This document shows positions 1-8,642 of a stretch of 64,000 nucleotides of DNA, piece after piece; position 1 is the stretch's first letter, and the number at the start of each line of letters is the position of its first letter. The notes beneath the pieces were generated by a model. It was not told the DNA's origin, ran no database searches, and saw only the letters and a list, made by a program, of their open reading frames with translations. Source of the DNA: an uncultured Mediterraneibacter sp. (GTDB lineage Bacteria; Bacillota; Clostridia; Lachnospirales; Lachnospiraceae). Location of the stretch: NCBI GenBank assembly GCA_944383695.1, contig CALWQP010000012.1:1-64000 (forward strand), written 5' to 3'. The position numbers and the translations under genes are program-made.

Positions 1-105
1 TCGAGTGTACGAGGCGTACAAAATAAGAAAATCGTAGTAGTAAAAGGATATACGCGAAAGGATGGGACAAGAGTGCCGGAACATCGTCGTTCTACTCCTA
101 ACTAA
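1..105 (+). CDS. C-terminal end of an unidentified protein (gene cut by window start)
   Basis: Frame 1 is open from the first base to a TAA at 103-105 and gives 34 residues. The end is basic and contains KGYTRKDGTRVPEH. Short KGY-RKDGT tails of this kind occur at the end of various small hypothetical or mobile-element proteins, but I cannot name the family. The next gene on this strand is 800 bp away, so this is probably the end of a transcript. The start lies outside the window. Confidence 0.45.
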   Translation, partial: SSVRGVQNKKIVVVKGYTRKDGTRVPEHRRSTPN

Positions 106-111
106 AAATTG

Positions 112-172
112 AGCCCAGGTTCAGCGGAACTCGGGCTATTGTATTCCCCGGGGCATCCGCTCCGGGGTTGAA
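112..172 (+). terminator. Two weak hairpins after the truncated gene
   Basis: An imperfect stem pairs GCCCAGGTTC with GAACTCGGGC (about 113-137). A second pairs CCCCGG with CCGGGG (about 147-168). Neither is followed by a good T-run, so termination is only inferred from position. Confidence 0.35.
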
Positions 173-198
173 TATTGTATCATCTTCAATTGGTTTTC

Positions 199-239
199 GT
201 GTTGCATAACGTGTTGCATAACGTTCTAAAATGCAACAC
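199..239. repeat. Tandem 12-mer GTGTTGCATAAC with an inverted copy
   Basis: GTGTTGCATAAC occurs twice in tandem (199-210 and 211-222). ATGCAACAC (231-239) is the reverse complement of the first nine bases, so 211-239 can fold into a 9-bp stem. The repeats lie between the truncated gene and the tmRNA 3' end. No coding function is visible. They could be binding sites at the edge of a mobile element, but that is inference. Confidence 0.5.
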
Positions 240-297
240 GGATTCTAATATTTCATAATTTTTCTAAAATGTAAAAGCCCCGCAACCCCAGTAAAAT

Positions 298-326
298 GGG
301 GAACTGGCGAAAAACCGCCGTTCCCC
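298..326 (-). terminator. Terminator of the tmRNA gene
   Basis: Read on the minus strand just beyond the tmRNA 3' end, GGGGAAC...GTTCCCC forms a stem with inner GCG/CGC pairing and a T-rich loop. It is followed by ATTTTA. Its place about 8 nt after the mature end fits a tmRNA terminator. Confidence 0.6.
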
Positions 327-333
327 GAAAAAA

Positions 334-676
334 TGGACCTGGCGGGAATCGAACCCGCGTCCAAAAACCTATCCCATGTACTTCTACTATCATAGTCAGT
401 TCTTTTACATTCCCTCCGCCGTACGGAAAACTGACATCCTTACGGTTTTAGTAGCTTCATGATACGCCTGACGGCTCAAAGCTTTGCCGTCATCGTTTCT
501 CACATAGTTGATGCCAGATTCCCGGGGTGTGAGTGCCCCGAGGCTGACATGCGGCAATTAGGCCGCAGCTAATTCGTAATTATCGTTAGCGTTTAATTTT
601 AAGTTTGCGATTTGACGCATCAGCCTGCGGATAGCTTCTCCATCTTCAAGATCCCTGTCGAAACCAGTACAAGCCC
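334..676 (-). ncRNA. ssrA: Transfer-messenger RNA (tmRNA)
   Basis: tmRNA rescues stalled ribosomes by acting first as tRNA-Ala and then as a short mRNA that adds a degradation tag. The minus strand shows the tRNA-like 3' half (GGTTCGATTCCCGCC, T-arm) and the 5' start GGGCTTGTACTGG followed by the conserved GTTTCGACAGG. GGGCTTG (676-670) pairs with CAGGTCC near the 3' end to give a 7-bp acceptor stem with G-U wobbles. The discriminator A is base 334, and CCA is not encoded. The tag frame runs from GCA at 608-606 to the TAA at 560-558 and reads ANLKLNANDNYELAAA, ending in the usual Ala-rich degron. SmpB is not in the window. Confidence 0.95.
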
Positions 677-739
677 GGAATATAAGTACAGTAAGATCTG
701 TACAGAAAAATATATGCAGAGTATTTCCGCACAGTACCT

Positions 740-768
740 AATATAGAATGAAATAATAAAAAAGTCAA
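740..768 (-). promoter_or_regulatory. tmRNA promoter
   Basis: On the minus strand TTGACT (768-763) and TATATT (745-740) are separated by 17 bp. Transcription would start about 55 nt before the mature tmRNA 5' end, implying a leader removed by RNase P. Confidence 0.7.
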
Positions 769-906
769 GGTTCACAAACATTCTTCAAAAATTTAACATT
801 CAAAGTATCTGTATATCTGGATTTTTCCCTTTGGATATGTGATAATAAATAACTGAGAGAAAATACTGCCTTTTTTTGGAAGAGGCTATAGAAAAGAGGA
901 GTATAT

Positions 907-1728
907 ATGCCTACAACATACGCACATTATAAATTCGGCAAAGAAGTGATCAGCGCGCTGCCGCGGCCGCTTCAGAGCGCGATCGGGAATAACAGGGAAC
1001 TTTTTGACATCGGCGTACACGGGCCGGATATTCTTTTTTATTACCAGCCGGTTAAGAAAAATCCTGTCAGCGCGCAGGGGTATGCGCTTCACGACAGGAT
1101 GGCTGATGGGTTTTTCCTGCATGCGGCGGAAATGATAAAGAAAGCAGAAAATCCTGCTGCCGCAAGGGCTTACATTTATGGCGTGATCTGCCATTTTGCC
1201 CTGGACAGCGAGTGCCATCCATATATTGAAAAGATGATCCACGCGAGCGGAATCAGCCATTCTGAGATTGAGATGGAGTTTGACCGCCTGCTCCTGAAGG
1301 ACGATTATATCAATCCGGTCCGTTATCTGGCCATAAAGCACCTTCGCCCCACCAGGGAAAACAGTGCAGTCATCTCACCTTTCTATGAGGATCTGACGCC
1401 GGAACTCGTGCTGAAAGCATTGAAAGGAATGGTGTTTTACCATAAGATGCTGTATGCTCCGGGGATGGTGAAGAGGAAACTGCTTTTTGGCGGCATGAAG
1501 CTGACTGGACAGTACGATTCCATGCATGGAATGGTCATGAGCCTCGAGCCGAATCCGGCGTGCCGGGATTACTGCCAGCTTCTTAAACGGCTGTATTCCG
1601 GGGCGGTACCGCTGGCTGCAGGGCTGATTATTCAGTATCAGAAAGTCCTTTTTGAGGACGCGGAGCTTCCGGAGAGATTTCATCGGACATTCGGAGAAGG
1701 GGATAACTGGGAGAACCTGAGGCTGTGA
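907..1728 (+). CDS. Zinc-dependent phospholipase C family protein
   Basis: This 273-residue protein resembles the bacterial zinc-dependent phospholipase C family (PF00882-like) seen as single genes in many Clostridia. The His/Asp pattern fits metal binding: TTYAHYKFG at the N-terminus, GVHGPDILFYY near residue 38 and ICHFALDSECHPYIE near 97. No signal peptide is visible, so it is probably cytosolic and its true substrate is unknown. The start is the ATG at 907 after GAGGAG. An MFS transporter follows after 88 bp on the same strand. Family assignment is fairly firm; phospholipase activity is not shown. Confidence 0.75.
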   Translation: MPTTYAHYKFGKEVISALPRPLQSAIGNNRELFDIGVHGPDILFYYQPVKKNPVSAQGYALHDRMADGFFLHAAEMIKKAENPAAARAYIYGVICHFALDSECHPYIEKMIHASGISHSEIEMEFDRLLLKDDYINPVRYLAIKHLRPTRENSAVISPFYEDLTPELVLKALKGMVFYHKMLYAPGMVKRKLLFGGMKLTGQYDSMHGMVMSLEPNPACRDYCQLLKRLYSGAVPLAAGLIIQYQKVLFEDAELPERFHRTFGEGDNWENLRL

Positions 1729-1816
1729 CTGATACAGGGAGGAACCCCAGAACTTTTTTAAGAAATTGCATATAGAAAGAGATAAACTGCGTATAAAAAG
1801 AAAGAGAGAATGAGAG

Positions 1817-3061
1817 ATGAAATTTAAACTGACATCACTGGAAAAGAAATGGGTGCTTTATGACGTGGGAAACTCAGCCTTCACCATGATGGTAGCCACC
1901 ATCTTCCCCATCTATTTTAATTATCTCTCGGGAAATGCGGGAATATCGGATGTGGATTATCTGGCCTACTGGGGATACGCCACCTCCATCTGTACGCTTC
2001 TTGTGGCGATCCTTGGCCCCACGCTGGGAGCGATAGCGGATACAAAGAACTTTAAGAAGACGATATTCTGCATTGCCATGGGCGTGGGGGTGTTCGGCTG
2101 TATCCTGCTGGGATTTCTGTCGTCATGGATCTGGTTCTTAGGCGTGTTCGTGCTGGCGAAGACCGGATATTCCGCGAGCCTTGTTTTCTATGACGCTATG
2201 CTCACTGACGTGACAGAGCCGGACAGGATGGATACAGTATCTTCTCACGGATATGCGTGGGGATATATCGGAAGCTGCATCCCATTTATCGCCTGTCTTG
2301 GCATCGTGCTTGGAGCAGGAAGCCTTGGGATTGGGATGCAGACGTCTATGATCCTTGCATTTATTATCACTGCGCTCTGGTGGCTCTGTTCTTCCGTGCC
2401 GCTGCTCCGCTCTTATCAGCAGAGGTATTTTGCGGAGGCAGGAGAACATGTAGTGAGGAACAGCTTCAAGCGTCTGGGAAGAACTTTTGTAGAGCTGACG
2501 AAAGAGAAACATATCTTTGTTTTCCTTCTGGCATTTTTCTTTTATATTGACGGTGTGTATACGGTCATTGATATGGCGACAGCTTACGGACAGGCGCTGG
2601 GGTTGGACAGCACGGGACTTCTGCTTGCCCTTTTAGTGACACAGATCGTAGCGTTCCCGGCGGTGCTTATTTTCAGCCGCCTCACAAAGAGAGTCCCTCC
2701 TGAAAGGATCATCACGATCTGTATTGCCGCATATTTTTGTATCGCTGTCTATGCATACTGGCTGGATTCCCAGCTTGATTTCTGGATACTTGCTGTTTTA
2801 GTCGGCATGTTCCAGGGCACGATCCAGGCACTTTCCAGATCCTACTTTGCAAAAATCATACCAGCAGAGAAGTCGGGGGAATTTTTTGGCATTTATGACA
2901 TCTGCGGGAAAGGAGCGTCTGTGCTTGGGACAGCGCTTGTGTCCTTTTTAAGTCAGGTGACCGGAAGGATGAACATTGGAGTGAGCGCGCTCTCTTTTAT
3001 GTTCCTGATCGGCCTGGTGTTGTTCCGGGTAGCGGCACGAATGAACAGGGAGCAGCGGTGA
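1817..3061 (+). CDS. MFS transporter of the UMF1/Atg22-like family
   Basis: The protein has 414 residues and about 12 hydrophobic segments. The N-terminal stretch EKKWVLYDVGNSAF with a following TIFPIYF is typical of the UMF1 (Atg22-like) branch of the major facilitator superfamily. Members are putative effluxers of amino acids or other small molecules in the cytoplasmic membrane, and the substrate here cannot be read. The ATG at 1817 follows a purine-rich AGAGAATGAGAG ribosome site. Length is usual for the family. Confidence 0.8.
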   Translation: MKFKLTSLEKKWVLYDVGNSAFTMMVATIFPIYFNYLSGNAGISDVDYLAYWGYATSICTLLVAILGPTLGAIADTKNFKKTIFCIAMGVGVFGCILLGFLSSWIWFLGVFVLAKTGYSASLVFYDAMLTDVTEPDRMDTVSSHGYAWGYIGSCIPFIACLGIVLGAGSLGIGMQTSMILAFIITALWWLCSSVPLLRSYQQRYFAEAGEHVVRNSFKRLGRTFVELTKEKHIFVFLLAFFFYIDGVYTVIDMATAYGQALGLDSTGLLLALLVTQIVAFPAVLIFSRLTKRVPPERIITICIAAYFCIAVYAYWLDSQLDFWILAVLVGMFQGTIQALSRSYFAKIIPAEKSGEFFGIYDICGKGASVLGTALVSFLSQVTGRMNIGVSALSFMFLIGLVLFRVAARMNREQR

Positions 3062-3483
3062 CAGAAGTTTTCTGACACAGTTGAGATGCACGTTATATAG
3101 GTCGGTGCGGAACAGGCTGGGTACGCAGCTATAGATAAAGTAAAAAAGAGCGAATCCTGGTTTCTGAAATGTAATAGTCATGATATAAATAACTAAAATT
3201 TCGGGAAAGAAGGATGCTGTTCCTGCTTCCGGTGATCAGACGAATACAAGTTTCCGGACAGCGCTGCTTGTGATGTCAGAAGGGATGATATGCGTGCCGC
3301 TCCGGAAAAAACACTGTTCAAAAAGATAGATCACTTGCATATATGTTTACAGAAGAAAAGTGTGAAATTAATCGGAATTATCTCACATTTTGGGATTTCC
3401 ATGCTATAATGAATATAGGAATCAGGCTGGGGCGGATACTGGTATCCGTCCCTTTTCTAACATATGTGTCGGGAGAGTACGGT
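3062..3483 (+). promoter_or_regulatory. Intergenic region with promoter and palindromic operator before the ABC exporter
   Basis: Nothing coding is supported here. A TATAAT at 3405-3410 sits 17 bp after CTCACA (3382-3387), a poor -35. An imperfect 27-bp palindrome (3361-3387, TGTGA...TCACA arms) overlaps that -35, which suggests a repressor or activator site. It decides the start of the next gene: in-frame starts upstream of 3410 would precede the transcript. Confidence 0.5.
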
Positions 3484-4188
3484 ATGGAAGAGTTTGTAAA
3501 ATTACAAAATATTACAAAAATCTATAAGATGGGAGAGGTGGAGATCCGGGCTGTGGATAACATCAGCTTCTCTATTCAAAAAGGGGAATTTGTCGTGATC
3601 GTCGGGCCCAGCGGCGCGGGCAAGACGACCGTGCTCAACATCCTGGGAGGCATGGATACGGCCACCGGGGGCGCTCTTGTTGTGGACGGCGAGGATGTGA
3701 CTGCGTACAATGCCAGGCAGTTGACCGGCTACCGCCGGGAGGACATCGGATTTGTATTTCAGTTCTACAATCTGGTGCCCAATCTGACTGCCCTTGAAAA
3801 TGTGGAGCTGGCTCTTCAAATCTGCAAAGACCCTCTCGACGCGAGAGAGGTGTTGAAGGAAGTAGGGCTGGGAAGCAGGCTTGACAATTTTCCGGCACAA
3901 CTTTCTGGAGGAGAGCAGCAGAGGGTGTCTATCGCAAGAGCGCTTGCAAAAAACCCGAAGCTCCTGCTCTGTGATGAGCCTACCGGAGCTCTGGACTACA
4001 ACACCGGAAAGGCAATCCTAAAACTCCTCCAGAACATGTGCAGGGAGCGGGGGATGACAGTCATCGTGATCACGCACAACCAGGCGATTGCGCCTATGGC
4101 GGACCGGCTCATACATATCAAGAACGGACAGGTATCCCAGATGGAGACGAATGAGCATCCAGTATCGATCGATGAGATAGAATGGTAG
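3484..4188 (+). CDS. ABC transporter ATP-binding protein (MacB/LolD type)
   Basis: A 234-residue ATPase that energises the FtsX-type permease encoded 9 bp downstream. Walker A GPSGAGKT is at 41-48, the signature LSGGEQQ at 140-146, and Walker B LLLCDEP at 160-166, followed by the D-loop region and an H-loop (VITHNQ). The start at 3484 is chosen because the protein aligns from MEEFVKLQNITKIYKMG and because an apparent promoter lies just upstream; a longer frame to 3343 would have to begin before that promoter. It belongs to the class that drives export or membrane-protein release, not nutrient uptake. Confidence 0.9.
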   Translation: MEEFVKLQNITKIYKMGEVEIRAVDNISFSIQKGEFVVIVGPSGAGKTTVLNILGGMDTATGGALVVDGEDVTAYNARQLTGYRREDIGFVFQFYNLVPNLTALENVELALQICKDPLDAREVLKEVGLGSRLDNFPAQLSGGEQQRVSIARALAKNPKLLLCDEPTGALDYNTGKAILKLLQNMCRERGMTVIVITHNQAIAPMADRLIHIKNGQVSQMETNEHPVSIDEIEW

Positions 4189-4197
4189 GGGAGACGG

Positions 4198-7100
4198 ATG
4201 AAGAAAAGAGCGTTGAGAAAAGATTTTTATATGGAAATCCGCCGCAGTCTCGGGCGTTTTCTGTCCATCTTCTTCATTGTCGCCATCGGGTGTGCTTTTT
4301 TCTCAGGGATACGTGCTTCCGAACCGGATATGCGTTATTCGGGAGACGAATACTTTGACAATAAGAACATGATGGATATCCAGGTCATCAGCACTATGGG
4401 ACTTACCGATGATGATGTCAGCGCCGTCGAGGATGTAGATGGGATCGAATATGCGGAAGGAGGATATTCCACGGACGTTCTCTGTGCAGATGGGGCGAAT
4501 CAGATCGTGGTCCATGTGATGTCCATGCTTCCGACGATGAACCGGGCGCAGCTTGAGGATGGGCGTCTGCCTGAAAAGGAGGACGAGTGCGCGCTGGATG
4601 TAGACTATCTGGCGGAGAGCGACCTTGAGATTGGAGATACGGTCATATTTTCCAGCGGGACGGATGATGATATCACAGATACTCTCGTGACAGATACATT
4701 TACCATCACAGGCACAGTGAGCAGCCCCAACTATATTTCATTCCAGCGGGGAAGCACAATGATCGGGAATGGAAGTGTGAACGCGTTTGTCTATGTGCCT
4801 GAGGAGAGTTTCGCGCTGGATGTATATACTGAGATCTACGCGCAGGTGGAAGGCGCGGCGGATCTGACGGCATTTACAGATAAATACGATGACAGAGTAT
4901 CTGAAGTCCTTGCCAGTGTGGAGGCTATCAAGGGGGAACGCCAGGACGCCCGCTATGAAGAGGTCACAGCTGAGGCGGAGGCAGCGGTTTCGGATGCCCG
5001 GCAGCAGATCGCAGATGCAGAGACAGAATTGGAAGAAGGAAAGGCGGAAGCAGAAACAGAGCTCGCAGAGGCAAGACAGCAGCTTGAAAATGCCCAGGCG
5101 GAGCTGGACAGCGGGAAAAGCGAGCTGGAAACTTCCAAAGCACAGATTGAGACGAACCGGAAGCAGCTTACGGACAGCCAGGCAGAGGTGGAACAGGGAA
5201 CGGCGGACCTGAATGCAAATATTGACAGTCTGAATGCCCGGATCGACCAGCTCAATGCCGCAAAGGAGCAGTATAACGCTCTGGCTGCCAGCGGTCAGGC
5301 AGATGATGTGACAATGGCGGCTCTTCAGGCTTTGTATGAGCAGATCCAGAGCGGTGAGGCTGCTGTCGCACAGGCCCAGGCGCAGATCAATGCGGCGAAA
5401 GCACGGCTCTCGTCTGCACAGGAACAGATCAACAGCGGATGGCAGCAGTTGGAAGCCGGACAGCAGCAGATCGCAGATGCGGAGGCGGAGATCACATCCG
5501 GAGAGCAGGAACTTGCAAAAGGATGGGAAGAGTATTATGCGGGCGAGGCAGAGGCGCAGGCTGAGATTGCGGACGGTGAGCAGAAAATAGCAGATGCAGA
5601 GCGAGAGCTCGCAGATGCTCAGGAAGAGATTAAAAATCTGGAGAGACCGGAATGGTATGTGTATGACAGAAACAATCTTCCCGACTATACCAGCTATGGG
5701 GAAAACGCGGACAGGATGCGCGCCATCGGAGAAGTGTTCCCGGTCATCTTCTTTCTTGTGGCGGCGCTCATCAGCCTGACCACCATGACTCGTATGGTGG
5801 AAGAGCAGAGGACGCTGATCGGCACATTTAAGGCGCTCGGATATGAAAAACACTCCATAGCGGGCAAGTATATGGGCTATGCGCTTCTGGCGACTGTGAC
5901 CGGAAGTGTGGCGGGCATCCTTTTCGGGGAGAAGGTATTTCCCTATATCATAATAAATGCTTACGGGATCATGTATCAGCATATGAATGAGCTTTCAATT
6001 CCCTACAATGTCCAGTATGGCTTCGGAGCTGCAGCGGCAGCCCTGGCGTCCACCCTGATCGCCACGTTTCTCGCCTGTTTCCGGGAACTGAAGGAACAGG
6101 CGGCGGAGCTGATGCGCCCGCCGACTCCGAAGCAGGGGCAGAGAGTGCTTCTTGAGCGGGTGCCTTTCATATGGAAACGGCTGAATTTCTCCTGGAAGGC
6201 AAGCATCAGAAATCTGGTGCGCTATAAGAAGCGGCTCTTTATGACGGTCTTCGGCATCGGAGGCTGCATGGCGCTCATGCTGGTAGGGTTCGGGCTGAAG
6301 GACTCGATCTTTGCCATCGTGGATATCCAGTATGGCGAGATACAGCTCTACGATGGGAATGTCATCCTCAATGGAGACGCGTCAGAAGAAGAAAAGTCGG
6401 AAGTACTGGCCGCAGTGGAAGCGGATAAGGATGTGGAAGGGGCGGCAGAAGGACTGTTGACGCAGATTACTGTGGGAAATGGAGAAGAATGGCACGACAT
6501 TTATCTGAGCGTACCAAAAGATGCAGAGAGCTTCCCTGAATATACTGTGCTCCAGGACCGGGTGACAAATGAAGAATATTTCCTTGATGATGAAGGAGCG
6601 GTCCTCACGGAAAAGATGGCAAAGGAGCTGGATGTTGAGCCTGGGGATACGATCACAGTCCGGGATGAAGACCGGGGAGACATAAGCGTGAAGATCGGTA
6701 CTGTATGCGAGAACTATATGGGGCATTACCTGTACATGACGCCGGCGTTTTATGAAGAGGCATACGGAGAAAAGCCGGAATACAATTCCATTGTCTACAA
6801 GACGGCTGACCGGAATACCGAGGAGGCAGAGCGGGTCGGCGAGGCGGCGCTGAAACTCCCGGGCGCTCTCAGCGTCAGCTATACAACAGATCTGGAAGAG
6901 CAGGTAGATAATATGCTTGGCGCACTCGATCTGGTCATTGTTGTACTCATCATCTCAGCGGGCATGCTCGCCTTTGTGGTGCTGTACAACCTGAATAACA
7001 TTGCGATCACGGAGCGAAAGCGGGAGCTGGCAACCCTGAAAGTGCTTGGATTCTACAACAATGAGGTTACAATGTATGTGTACCGGGAGAACATCGTGCT

Positions 7101-7326
7101 CACTATGCTGGGCTCTGTGTTTGGAGTTCTCATGGGATGGGTCCTCCACCGGTTCATCATCGTGACCGTGGAGATTGAGTCCGTCATGTTCGGAAGGAAT
7201 ATCGATTTCAGCAGCTTTGTGTTCGCTTTCCTTCTCACGGTGGCGTTCTCATGCATTGTGAATGGGGCGATGTACTTTAAGCTGAAGAAGATCGATATGG
7301 TAGAGTCATTAAAGAGTGTAGAATAA
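4198..7326 (+). CDS. Large FtsX-family ABC permease with a long periplasm-facing coiled coil
   Basis: The protein has 1042 residues. An N-terminal membrane segment (about 15-37) is followed by an extracytoplasmic domain. Then comes a long Ala/Glu/Gln-rich coiled coil (about 250-480) with repeated IADAE, LE-G and QINAAKA-like units. A first FtsX block of membrane segments (about 515-640), a second extracytoplasmic domain (about 700-890) and a second FtsX block (about 905-1040) complete it. It pairs with the ATPase 9 bp upstream. Such exporters occur in Lachnospiraceae and are often annotated only as FtsX-like permeases. Cargo is unknown; mechanotransmission as in MacB is an inference from architecture. 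Confidence 0.85.
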   Translation: MKKRALRKDFYMEIRRSLGRFLSIFFIVAIGCAFFSGIRASEPDMRYSGDEYFDNKNMMDIQVISTMGLTDDDVSAVEDVDGIEYAEGGYSTDVLCADGANQIVVHVMSMLPTMNRAQLEDGRLPEKEDECALDVDYLAESDLEIGDTVIFSSGTDDDITDTLVTDTFTITGTVSSPNYISFQRGSTMIGNGSVNAFVYVPEESFALDVYTEIYAQVEGAADLTAFTDKYDDRVSEVLASVEAIKGERQDARYEEVTAEAEAAVSDARQQIADAETELEEGKAEAETELAEARQQLENAQAELDSGKSELETSKAQIETNRKQLTDSQAEVEQGTADLNANIDSLNARIDQLNAAKEQYNALAASGQADDVTMAALQALYEQIQSGEAAVAQAQAQINAAKARLSSAQEQINSGWQQLEAGQQQIADAEAEITSGEQELAKGWEEYYAGEAEAQAEIADGEQKIADAERELADAQEEIKNLERPEWYVYDRNNLPDYTSYGENADRMRAIGEVFPVIFFLVAALISLTTMTRMVEEQRTLIGTFKALGYEKHSIAGKYMGYALLATVTGSVAGILFGEKVFPYIIINAYGIMYQHMNELSIPYNVQYGFGAAAAALASTLIATFLACFRELKEQAAELMRPPTPKQGQRVLLERVPFIWKRLNFSWKASIRNLVRYKKRLFMTVFGIGGCMALMLVGFGLKDSIFAIVDIQYGEIQLYDGNVILNGDASEEEKSEVLAAVEADKDVEGAAEGLLTQITVGNGEEWHDIYLSVPKDAESFPEYTVLQDRVTNEEYFLDDEGAVLTEKMAKELDVEPGDTITVRDEDRGDISVKIGTVCENYMGHYLYMTPAFYEEAYGEKPEYNSIVYKTADRNTEEAERVGEAALKLPGALSVSYTTDLEEQVDNMLGALDLVIVVLIISAGMLAFVVLYNLNNIAITERKRELATLKVLGFYNNEVTMYVYRENIVLTMLGSVFGVLMGWVLHRFIIVTVEIESVMFGRNIDFSSFVFAFLLTVAFSCIVNGAMYFKLKKIDMVESLKSVE

Positions 7327-7338
7327 TGTGAAAATTTT

Positions 7339-7405
7339 CAGACGGCGACAGACCTCTTCAAGAAAACTTTTGACCGGTTTTCCTGAAGAGGTCTTCTTCC
7401 GTCTG
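7339..7405. terminator. Bidirectional terminator between the ABC operon and the AEC gene
   Basis: A long stem pairs GACCTCTTCA (7351-7360) with TGAAGAGGTC (7384-7393), extended inward by GAAAAC/GTTTTC and outward by CAGACGG (7339-7345) with CCGTCTG (7399-7405). It lies between convergent genes, so it can serve both. Confidence 0.7.
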
Positions 7406-7413
7406 CCGGGCCT

Positions 7414-8331
7414 TTACAGGAGCTGTTCTGCCAGCATAACCACCACTGGCATGGTGATGATGGAAAATACGGTTGACAAGGCGAAGATTTCGGATGAATA
7501 GGTATAGTTCTGCCTGTACCGGATTGCCAGCATTGTCCCGGTCGTTGCCGCCGGACATGCTGCGGCAATGACAGTGGTAAGTGAGACGGTCTGGGGCAGA
7601 TGCATGAGCATGAGCACCGGGATCGTGAGCAGAGGGATCAGGAGCAGCTTGACGGCTGAGACAAAGTACAGCCGTACATTGCGGAGCATCTTTGGAAGGT
7701 CAGCCTGCGCCACGGAAAAGCCCGCCACCATCATGGCAAGAGGTGTATTCATATCAGCCACATAGTTTATAGGATCAAGCAGCACGGAAGGAATCCTGAA
7801 CTGTATGAAGAACAGGACAGCCGCAGCCGCGGTGGCGATGAACATGGGGGACAGGACGCCTTTTTTAATGTTTTTCAGTGAAAACCTTTTCTCCATGATG
7901 CCTACGCCATGGGTCCAGGTAAGCAGGTTGAAAATGACAAGGTAAGCTGACAGATAAAATACTCCGGTATCTCCCAGCACGCTTCCGATCAGCGGGATAC
8001 CGATGAACCCGCAGTTGGAGTACATGGCATTGAACCGCTCGACGCCGTAATCCTCCCCGCTCTGGGAACGGATGAGGAAAGTGGTGACCAGGATCCCGAT
8101 GACATGGGTCATGACAGCAGCTGCAAATGCAAGCAGAAGCCCCCTGACCAGCTCGGGGGAGTATTCTGTCTGAAAGACAGTCAGTATCAGGCAGGGATTG
8201 ACGACCATGAGAAGGAGATCGGACATATTCCGGTTTCCTTCCTGGTTGACCAGCCGTATTTTAAAACAGATAAATGCGAGCAGCATGATGAAGAACATCT
8301 TCACGAGCTGTTCCAAAATCAGAATAAACAT
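7414..8331 (-). CDS. AEC-family (auxin efflux carrier-like) transporter
   Basis: This 305-residue, roughly ten-helix protein fits the AEC family: an N-terminal helix ILEQLVKMFFIMLLAF, the conserved NPCLILTVF in helix 2, YSNCGFIGIPLIGS near residue 110 and AACPAATTGTMLA near the C-terminus. Bacterial AEC proteins move small organic acids such as malate or malonate, and the substrate here is not evident. It is a single gene read away from the phosphate symporter. Its ribosome site is GAAAGGAG just before the ATG. Confidence 0.85.
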   Translation of the reverse strand: MFILILEQLVKMFFIMLLAFICFKIRLVNQEGNRNMSDLLLMVVNPCLILTVFQTEYSPELVRGLLLAFAAAVMTHVIGILVTTFLIRSQSGEDYGVERFNAMYSNCGFIGIPLIGSVLGDTGVFYLSAYLVIFNLLTWTHGVGIMEKRFSLKNIKKGVLSPMFIATAAAAVLFFIQFRIPSVLLDPINYVADMNTPLAMMVAGFSVAQADLPKMLRNVRLYFVSAVKLLLIPLLTIPVLMLMHLPQTVSLTTVIAAACPAATTGTMLAIRYRQNYTYSSEIFALSTVFSIITMPVVVMLAEQLL

Positions 8332-8642
8332 AAATGATGCTCCTTTCTTCTGTGGTACTGCTGATTGATCCCGGCGGGATTATAAAGATTTTAGCAGAAT
8401 AAAGTGCCCGTGTAAAGCGAGCGGCACAACCTTTCTGCAGGTTTTTATCATGGCAGGAGCAGCAGATTGTAAAGGACAGGTTAAAAGACAGTAAAAAAAG
8501 AGTGAAGAAAATGTTAAATAGTAATTGACATGGGAAATACCGCGTGTTAGTTTTTAAATAGTGCGTTAATGCATGGGAAACCTATATTATATGGAAAATC
8601 ACATACTGAAAAATAAGACGATCATGCAAAGGAGAAAGAGTA
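8332..8642 (+). promoter_or_regulatory. Divergent intergenic region, AEC gene / phosphate symporter
   Basis: No gene is supported. A TTGACA at 8525-8530 lies 17 bp before TAGTTT (8548-8553), a plausible but weak promoter for the symporter. On the minus strand TATAAT (8384-8379) could serve the AEC gene, but no matching -35 is visible. Confidence 0.4.

Noticed and set aside
3343-3483. Longer N-terminus for the ABC ATPase from an ATG at 3343
   Set aside because: The extra 47 residues do not belong to the ATPase fold, and a TATAAT promoter element lies downstream of that ATG.
4738-5982. 414-codon open frame on the minus strand inside the FtsX permease gene
   Set aside because: It is antisense to the repetitive coiled-coil region, Cys/Leu/Arg-rich without family features and lacks a ribosome site. 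Low-complexity codons on the coding strand explain the absence of stops.
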